A DNA stretch of 10,757 bases from Kiloniellales bacterium. GTDB taxonomy: Bacteria > Pseudomonadota > Alphaproteobacteria > Kiloniellales > JAKSBE01. The stretch is taken from contig JASJAL010000201.1 of the NCBI GenBank assembly GCA_030067055.1, forward strand, positions 1 to 10,757, in the 5' to 3' direction. Positions 6,224 through 10,757 of this stretch are shown here, in pieces (the first letter of the stretch is position 1; the number at the start of each line of letters is the position of its first letter). A model generated the notes under the pieces. The model saw nothing but the letters and a program-made list of their open reading frames with translations, was not told the origin of the DNA and ran no database searches. Made by a program: the position numbers and the translations under genes.

Positions 6224-7381
6224 CTACTTCACCAGGGTCCAGTCGCCGTTGCGGATCTCCAGCATGCGGAAAGCGCTGAGGTCGAGCCCCAGGTGATCGC
6301 TGTCCGACATGTTGACCAGTCCGGCGGTACCCATGAAGCCCTTGGTCTTGCGAAGCTCGTCGCGGACCGCCTTGCCGTCGGTGGAGCCGGCCCGCTTCAT
6401 CGCCTCGACCAGGAGGAAGAGCCCGTCGTAAGCATGGCCGCCGAAGGTCGAGACCGGCTGGTTCCACTTGGCCTCGAAGGCCGCCTTGTAGTCCGACACC
6501 ACTTTCTTCTGCGGGTCGCTGTCCGGCAGCTTCTCAGCCACCAGCAGCGCCGCGGCCGGCAGGCGCACGCCCTCGGCCGCCTCGCCGGCCAGCTCGATGT
6601 AGGACTTCGAGGCAACGCCGTGGCTCTGGTAGAGCGGCACGGCGATGCCGAGCTGGGCGTAGTTCCGGGTCACGATCGCCGGACCCTGGCCAAAGCCGGG
6701 ATTGACCACGGCCTGCAGGCCGGCCGCATTCTTGATGTTGGTCAGCTGCGGCGTCATGTCGCTGTCCTTGGGGCCGTAGGTCTCGTCGGCGATCACCTCG
6801 ATCCCGTAGTTGCCGGCTACGTCCTGGCACTGGCCGCGCATCGATTTGCCGAAGCCGCCGGTGCCCGAAATCATGCCGATCTTGCTGATCCCCCGGGCCT
6901 TCATGTCCTCGAAGATCTTCTCGCAGGCCATGCGGTCGGTATGCGGGGTCTTGAACACGAAATCCTTCACCGGCTCGATGATGACCACCGCGCCACCCAG
7001 AGAGATGAAGGGGATCTCGGCCTCCTCGAAGAGCGGCACCATGGCCATGGTCGCCCCGGTCGTCGAGCCGCCGACCATGGCGACGACCTCGTCCTCCTCG
7101 ATCAGCCGGGTCGCGAAGGTCCGGGATTTCTTGGCGTCGCCGCCGTCGTCGTAAATCACCAGTTCCAGCTTTTCGCCGAGCACGCCGCCCTCGGCGTTGA
7201 TCTTCTCGACGTACATCTTCAGCGTCTTCTCCTCGGGATCGCCGAGGAAGGACGCCGGGCCGGTCACCGCCAGCACCGAGCCGATCTTGATCTCGGCCCA
7301 GGCCGCGCCGGGACCGCCGGCCGCCATGGCCACCGCCGTCGCCGCGGCAAACAGGGCGGTCAAGTTACGCTGTTTGAACAT
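6224..7381 (-). CDS. livK: Periplasmic substrate-binding protein, LivK / type 1 PBP family
   Basis: Periplasmic receptor of the importer, 385 aa. A Sec signal peptide is clear: MFKQRN, hydrophobic LTALFAAATAVAMAAGG, and AWA|E cleavage after residue 29. The mature protein begins IKIGSVLAVTGPASFLGDPE, the standard first strand of type 1 periplasmic-binding proteins, followed by YVEKINAEGGVLG, AMVGGSTTGATMAMVPL and GPKDSDMTPQLTNIK. The FLGDPEEKT and GPKDSDMT features look to me like the branch of this family that includes aromatic-acid binders, not the classical leucine binder; this is recollection. Start is ATG 7381 with GGAGGGA at 7386-7392. An ATG at 7447 would put 22 hydrophilic residues before the signal. 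It lies 81 bp after paaY and 192 bp before livH, both gaps holding hairpins, consistent with separate dosage of the receptor. Substrate inferred: phenylacetate or similar. Confidence 0.92.
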   Translation of the reverse strand: MFKQRNLTALFAAATAVAMAAGGPGAAWAEIKIGSVLAVTGPASFLGDPEEKTLKMYVEKINAEGGVLGEKLELVIYDDGGDAKKSRTFATRLIEEDEVVAMVGGSTTGATMAMVPLFEEAEIPFISLGGAVVIIEPVKDFVFKTPHTDRMACEKIFEDMKARGISKIGMISGTGGFGKSMRGQCQDVAGNYGIEVIADETYGPKDSDMTPQLTNIKNAAGLQAVVNPGFGQGPAIVTRNYAQLGIAVPLYQSHGVASKSYIELAGEAAEGVRLPAAALLVAEKLPDSDPQKKVVSDYKAAFEAKWNQPVSTFGGHAYDGLFLLVEAMKRAGSTDGKAVRDELRKTKGFMGTAGLVNMSDSDHLGLDLSAFRMLEIRNGDWTLVK

Positions 7382-7437
7382 TCGCTCCCTCCATTCCTTG
7401 GCCTCTCGCGGCCATGCCTGCCGCGTTTGCCTCATCC

Positions 7438-7459
7438 GGCCCGGCACCCGCGCCGGACC
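7438..7459 (-). promoter_or_regulatory. Intercistronic hairpin between paaY and livK
   Basis: An 8-bp stem (ggcccggc 7438-7445 with gccggacc 7452-7459, one G-U pair in the leftward transcript) with a 6-nt loop begins 3 nt after the paaY stop. No T run follows, so it is not a standard terminator. Together with the hairpin after livK it brackets the livK message, as expected for a processing or stability element. Confidence 0.42.
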
Positions 7460-7462
7460 CCT

Positions 7463-8077
7463 TCAGGACCCCTGGCCTGCCTTGGTCTCAATCAAGGGCA
7501 AGAGGTCGCTGGCGTCGAACCGCGGACGCTCCGCTTCCGGGGCCTCGAGCGGCTGCGTTTCTTTCAAACCGGTCAAACAACGCTGAGCAATCATTTGATA
7601 TTCTTTGGTTCCCCGCGTCTTCCAGTCGATCTCCTCGTCGCTCAGTTCGCGCAGAACCTTGGCTGGGACCCCGGCCGCCAGGTGCCGCGGCGGCACCTCG
7701 AAACCGGCCTTCACGAAGGCCAGGGCGCCGACGAAACTGTCCTCGCCGACGACCGCGCCGTCCATCACCACCGCGTTCATCCCGACCATGGCGTTGCGCT
7801 TGACCGTGCAGCCGTGCAGCACGGCGCCGTGGGCGACGTGCCCGTCGGCCTCGATCACGCTATCGCGTCCGGGAAAGCAATGCACGATGCAGTTGTCCTG
7901 CAGGTTGGCGCCCTCGCCCATGACCAGGCGGCCGATGTCGCCGCGCAGCACGGCGCCCGGACCGATGTAGCAGCCGCCGCCGATGATGACGTCGCCGATC
8001 AGCACCGCCGTCGGATGGACGAAGCTGCTCGGGTCGATCACCGGGGTCAGGCCGTCGAGGGCATAGACGCGCGCCAC
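7463..8077 (-). CDS. paaY: PaaY, phenylacetate-pathway thioesterase (gamma-carbonic-anhydrase fold)
   Basis: A left-handed beta-helix hexapeptide-repeat protein of 204 aa, slightly longer than the roughly 195-aa PaaY of enteric bacteria. PaaY is known as a thioesterase that hydrolyses the dead-end CoA thioester formed when the ring-cleavage aldehyde cyclises, freeing CoA. Visible evidence is the stacked repeat run from HPTAVLIGDVIIGGGCYIGPGAVLRGD (21-47, repeats in parts) through IVHCFPG, GHVAHGAVLHGC and VGMNAVVMDGAVVGEDSFVGA. His66, His83 and His88 match the three-histidine metal site, with the expected five-residue step between the last two. The C-terminal helix covers about 145-170, with a variable acidic tail. 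I start at GTG 8077, after GGGAG and CGGGA purine runs, 16 nt after the paaN stop. An ATG at 8143 would overlap paaN and add a non-family stretch. Co-transcribed with paaN by spacing. Confidence 0.9.
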   Translation of the reverse strand: MARVYALDGLTPVIDPSSFVHPTAVLIGDVIIGGGCYIGPGAVLRGDIGRLVMGEGANLQDNCIVHCFPGRDSVIEADGHVAHGAVLHGCTVKRNAMVGMNAVVMDGAVVGEDSFVGALAFVKAGFEVPPRHLAAGVPAKVLRELSDEEIDWKTRGTKEYQMIAQRCLTGLKETQPLEAPEAERPRFDASDLLPLIETKAGQGS

Positions 8078-8093
8078 GGGTCCCGCTCCCCGG

Positions 8094-9767
8094 TCAGGCG
8101 GCGTGGGGCCGGCGCTGCGCCACCACCCGGAAGCGGTTGGCAACGAAGGCCGCGTCGGTCAGGCAGGCGTTGCCCGCCGGGTTGGCGCCGCTGACGTGGT
8201 AGTCGCTGAAGGCCGCCGACTGGTTGACGAAAATGCCGCCGGTCAGGTTGCAGGACAGCGAGACCCCGGCGTTTCCGAAGGCCTCCGCCGCCCTGTCGAG
8301 CACGGCGTCGGCGGTCGAGTAGACCGCGGCGGTGATCGCGCCCTTCTCCGCCGCCAGGCCGGCCGCCGCCGAAATGGACTGGTCGGTGTTCTCGGTCGCG
8401 ATCACGAAGCCGACCGGGCCGAAGCACTCCTGTGTGTAGGGCCCGGGCCTGCCGGCCTCGGCCTTGATCAGGGCCGGGCTCAGGGTCCGCGCCTCGGCGA
8501 AGCCGGGCACCTCGCTCGCCTGTGGCGCGCGCACCAGGTTCGCTCCGGCCTCGTCCGCGAGCTTCTGCGCGCGCTCCAGGGTCGCCGGGCTCTGGACAGC
8601 GCCCAGTACACCGGCCGCCCGCTCCGGGTCGCCCAGCAGCTTGTCGACCGCGGTGGCCAGCCCCTGCGCGACCTCGTCGAAGGACTTGTGCCCACTCTCC
8701 GTCTCGATGCCGTCTTTGGGTATGTAGAGGTTCTGCGGCGCGGTGCACATCTGGCCTGAGTAGAGGCTGAGCGAGAAGGCGAGGTTCTGGCAGAGGCCCT
8801 TGAAGTTGTCGGTCGAGTCGATGACCACCGAGTTGACCCCGGCCTGCTCGCTATAGACCTGGGCGCCTTGCGCGTTGGCCTTGACCCAGTCGCCGAAGGC
8901 CGGACCACCGGTGAAGTCGATGATGTCGACCGCCGGATGGGTCACCAGCTCCTTGGTGACCGGCGCCCCGGCGCTGTCCGCGGCAAGCAGAACGACATTG
9001 GGATCGAAGCCCGCCTCTTCAAGCACTTCGCGGGCGACCTTCACGGTAATCGCCAGGGGCAGGATGGCGCCCGGATGCGGCTTGACGATGACCGAGTTGC
9101 CGGTCGCCAGGCTGGCGAAAAGCCCGGGATAGCCGTTCCAGGTCGGGAAGGTCGAGCAGCCGATCACCAGGCCGAGGCCGCGCGGCAAAATCCTGTAGCT
9201 CTTGTCCAGGCGCAGCGGATCGTGCTTGCCCTGGGGTTTCTCCCAGAGCACCGCGCGCGGCACCCGCGACATCTCCTGGTAGGCATAGGCCACCGCCTCG
9301 AGGCCACGGTCCTGAGCGTGCGGACCGCCGGCCTGGAAGGCCATGACGAAGGACTGCCCGGTTGTGTGCATCACCGCGTACGCCATCTCGAAGCTGCGCC
9401 GGTTCACCCGCTGCAGGATCTCGAGACAGACCCCGGTGCGCTCCTCGGGCGTCGCCGCCGCCCAGCCCGGCGCCGCGGCCTGGGAGGCCGAGACGAGCTG
9501 CTCGACCGTCGCCTTGGGATAGGTGATGCCGAGGTCGAAACCGTAGGGCGAGCGCTCGGCTCCGACCCGTGTCTCCGCACCCGGCTGGTCCAGGTCAAAG
9601 GGCTCCTCCAGCAGGGCCTTGAAGGCCGTCTCCCCGTCCTGCGGTGCGGTCTCCCCGTAAATCCGCTTGCTGGGTGATTCGGGAAAGGCGCTCCAGTAGC
9701 CGCGGCTCGCGATCGCTTCGAGCGCCTGCTCCAGAAGCGCGCGGTGCGTCTCGTAGAATGCGGTCAT
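8094..9767 (-). CDS. paaN: PaaN, phenylacetate-pathway aldehyde dehydrogenase without hydratase domain
   Basis: A 557-aa aldehyde dehydrogenase-superfamily enzyme of the stand-alone PaaN type. Its expected job is NADP-dependent oxidation of the open-chain semialdehyde made when the oxepin-CoA ring is hydrolysed, giving 3-oxo-5,6-dehydrosuberyl-CoA. The N-terminal 90 residues (FYETHRALLEQALEA, YWSAFPESPSK) are specific to this subgroup. The dehydrogenase core shows GCSTFPTWNGYPG (203-215), Lys229 in IVKPHPG, FTGG (285-288), Glu307 in SEQAG and the catalytic Cys341 in SGQMCTAPQN. Unlike E. coli PaaZ (about 680 aa) there is no C-terminal MaoC/hotdog hydratase, so a separate ring hydrolase must act elsewhere. 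Start ATG 9767 has AGAGGA at 9774-9779. It is the first gene of the leftward unit; its stop lies 16 nt before paaY. A candidate promoter crossed by the 9873 palindrome lies about 100 bp upstream of the start. Confidence 0.92.
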   Translation of the reverse strand: MTAFYETHRALLEQALEAIASRGYWSAFPESPSKRIYGETAPQDGETAFKALLEEPFDLDQPGAETRVGAERSPYGFDLGITYPKATVEQLVSASQAAAPGWAAATPEERTGVCLEILQRVNRRSFEMAYAVMHTTGQSFVMAFQAGGPHAQDRGLEAVAYAYQEMSRVPRAVLWEKPQGKHDPLRLDKSYRILPRGLGLVIGCSTFPTWNGYPGLFASLATGNSVIVKPHPGAILPLAITVKVAREVLEEAGFDPNVVLLAADSAGAPVTKELVTHPAVDIIDFTGGPAFGDWVKANAQGAQVYSEQAGVNSVVIDSTDNFKGLCQNLAFSLSLYSGQMCTAPQNLYIPKDGIETESGHKSFDEVAQGLATAVDKLLGDPERAAGVLGAVQSPATLERAQKLADEAGANLVRAPQASEVPGFAEARTLSPALIKAEAGRPGPYTQECFGPVGFVIATENTDQSISAAAGLAAEKGAITAAVYSTADAVLDRAAEAFGNAGVSLSCNLTGGIFVNQSAAFSDYHVSGANPAGNACLTDAAFVANRFRVVAQRRPHAA

Positions 9768-9841
9768 CCGTATTCCTCTATGAGGATCGCTGGCCCAAGG
9801 GAATCCAGAGGGGCAGCAGCAGGGAAGTCCTCTTTGGTCGA

Positions 9842-9870
9842 TTGACAGCCTCCCGCTGCCCGAGAATAAT
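9842..9870 (+). promoter_or_regulatory. Near-consensus sigma70-type promoter for paaG
   Basis: TTGACA at 9842-9847 is a perfect -35 hexamer, followed after exactly 17 bp by AATAAT at 9865-9870 (5 of 6 matches to TATAAT). It reads toward paaG. Transcription would start near 9877, inside the palindrome at 9873-9886, leaving a leader of about 100 nt before the ATG. Confidence 0.72.
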
Positions 9871-9894
9871 TAACCGACCGGTCGGTCATTTCAA
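9866..9894 (-). promoter_or_regulatory. Candidate divergent promoter for paaN
   Basis: On the minus strand TTGAAA (9894-9889) and AATTAT (9871-9866) are 17 bp apart, 5 of 6 and 4 of 6 matches to the sigma70 hexamers. The perfect palindrome fills most of the spacer. Weaker than the paaG promoter but correctly placed about 100 bp before the paaN start; its -10 overlaps the -10 of the opposing promoter. Confidence 0.45.
9873..9886. promoter_or_regulatory. Perfect 14-bp palindrome, probable TetR-family (PaaR-like) operator
   Basis: accgaccggtcggt is its own reverse complement and is flanked by A/T (ttaa before, cattt after). The form, GC-rich half-sites without a spacer in an AT setting, is common for TetR-family repressors; such a regulator (PaaR) controls paa genes in several bacteria, while enteric and pseudomonad PaaX is a GntR-type protein. 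It starts 2 bp after the paaG -10, so binding would block the paaG start site, and it fills the spacer of the candidate paaN promoter. I saw no second copy of the palindrome in the window. The repressor gene is not in the window. Confidence 0.68.
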
Positions 9895-9977
9895 GATCTT
9901 TGTCACGCAATCACCCCGGCAGATCCAAGAAAGCGTGACGCGAGAAATGCGGGCCTTCGCTGCCCACAGAGGACGGC

Positions 9978-10757
9978 ATGACCAACGACACCAGCGAAAA
10001 CATCCTCAGCGAGACCGGCGACGGCGTCGCCGTCGTGACCCTCAATCGCCCTGACAAGCTGAACGCCTTCAACGAGCAGATGCACCTGGCGCTGCGCGCC
10101 GCTCTGGAGCGCGCCGAGGCCGACGAGGGCGTGCGCGCCCTGCTGCTGACCGGTGCCGGACGCGGCTTCTGCGCCGGCCAGGACCTGGGCGACCGCAAGG
10201 TATCGGGCGACGTCGAGCTGGACCTCGGCCACACCTTAGAGAACTTCTATAACCCATTGATCCGCAAACTTCGCGACCTGCCCTTCCCGGTGATCTGCGC
10301 GGTCAACGGCGTCGCCGCCGGTGCCGGCGCCAACATCGCGTTGGCCTGCGATATCGTCCTGGCCGCGCGGTCGGCGAAGTTCGTCCAGGCCTTTTGCCGT
10401 CTCGGCCTGGTCCCGGACAGTGGCGGCACCTTCAGCCTGCCACGCCTGGTCGGCGAGGCCCGCGCCAAGGGCATGGCCCTGCTAGGCGAGCCACTGACCG
10501 CCGAGCAGGCCGAGGCCTGGGGCCTGATCTGGCGCAGCGTCGAAGACGAGGTCCTGATGGACGAGGCGATCAAGCTGGCCCGCCACCTGGCCACCCAGCC
10601 GACCGCCGGCCTGGCCAAGATCAAGCAGGCGATCCATTCTTCGCTCGACAATGACCTCGATAAGCAGCTCGACCTCGAGCGCGACCTGCAGCGCGAAGCC
10701 GGGCGCAGCGCCGACTACCGCGAGGGCGTCGCCGCCTTCATGGAAAAGCGCGCGCCG
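9978..10757 (+). CDS. paaG: PaaG, 1,2-epoxyphenylacetyl-CoA isomerase (3' end outside window)
   Basis: A crotonase-superfamily enzyme expected to isomerise the ring 1,2-epoxide of phenylacetyl-CoA to the seven-membered oxepin-CoA. 260 codons are present against a usual length of about 262, so only the last few are missing. Evidence: VTLNRPDKLNAF (20-31), oxyanion-hole segments GFCAGQDL (63-70) and NGVAAGAGANIALACD (110-125), and LVPDSGGTF with Asp147 at the catalytic position. Asp there, with the neighbouring glycines, is typical of PaaG, whereas simple enoyl-CoA hydratases such as PaaF use Glu. The C-terminal LERDLQRE and DYREGVAAFMEKRAP are also subgroup-specific. Start ATG 9978 follows AGAGGA (9968-9973) by four bases. 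It is probably the first gene of a rightward paa unit; what follows is out of view. Expression is expected to be under the promoter at 9842-9870 and repressed at the adjoining palindrome. Confidence 0.93.
   Translation, partial: MTNDTSENILSETGDGVAVVTLNRPDKLNAFNEQMHLALRAALERAEADEGVRALLLTGAGRGFCAGQDLGDRKVSGDVELDLGHTLENFYNPLIRKLRDLPFPVICAVNGVAAGAGANIALACDIVLAARSAKFVQAFCRLGLVPDSGGTFSLPRLVGEARAKGMALLGEPLTAEQAEAWGLIWRSVEDEVLMDEAIKLARHLATQPTAGLAKIKQAIHSSLDNDLDKQLDLERDLQREAGRSADYREGVAAFMEKRAP

Noticed and set aside
6224..7447. livK start at ATG 7447
   Set aside because: It would place 22 polar residues ahead of a clear signal peptide and lacks the GGAGGGA that precedes ATG 7381.
7463..8143. paaY start at ATG 8143
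   Set aside because: It would overlap paaN by about 50 bp with a non-family N-terminus. GTG 8077, just after the paaN stop, matches family length.
6188..8194. 668-codon open frame on the plus strand
   Set aside because: It lies antisense to livK and paaY, both with clear family motifs. Its composition (His/Arg/Gly/Asp-rich, low complexity) is the usual shadow of a high-GC gene.
9903..10651. Minus-strand open frames opposite paaG
   Set aside because: paaG is unambiguous on the plus strand with active-site motifs, and the minus frames are antisense shadows.

Overview
The window is GC-rich with dense, codon-biased genes, and its gene families point to an alphaproteobacterium, most likely of the Rhodospirillales/Kiloniellales kind. 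That placement rests on remembered family resemblance, not on a search. The main content (about 2.7 to 10.76 kb) is an aerobic phenylacetate (paa, phenylacetyl-CoA epoxide pathway) locus. It is arranged as two divergent transcription units around a short control region.

Leftward from about 9.77 kb run paaN (stand-alone aldehyde dehydrogenase), paaY (gamma-carbonic-anhydrase-like thioesterase), and a complete branched-chain-amino-acid-type ABC importer: livK (periplasmic binding protein), livH and livM (permeases), livG and livF (ATPases). All seven genes share one strand. The permease and ATPase genes are separated by 2 nt or overlap, while livK is set off by larger gaps that each contain a strong GC-rich hairpin. 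Rightward from 9978 runs paaG (ring 1,2-epoxyphenylacetyl-CoA isomerase), cut by the window end only a few codons short of completion. The 210-bp gap between paaN and paaG holds a near-consensus sigma70-type promoter for paaG, a perfect 14-bp palindrome placed like a TetR-family operator, and a weaker candidate promoter for paaN. The palindrome lies between the -35 and -10 of the weaker promoter. One repressor could therefore switch both units. The inferred role is uptake of phenylacetate or a related aromatic acid by the ABC importer, followed by CoA-dependent catabolism; the ligand of the importer is inferred only from context.

The left 2.7 kb is a mixed region of small genes. It holds a decayed GyrI-like/AraC-effector-domain gene with an in-frame stop and a frameshift, a YkgJ-family CxxCxxCC protein probably starting at TTG, a small glycine-zipper lipoprotein, a convergent YciI-family protein and a 95-aa protein I do not recognise. 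Non-coding stretches of about 230 to 290 bp lie between most of these. No rRNA, tRNA, CRISPR array or intact insertion sequence was seen. One alphaproteobacterial-type dispersed inverted repeat lies between livK and livH.
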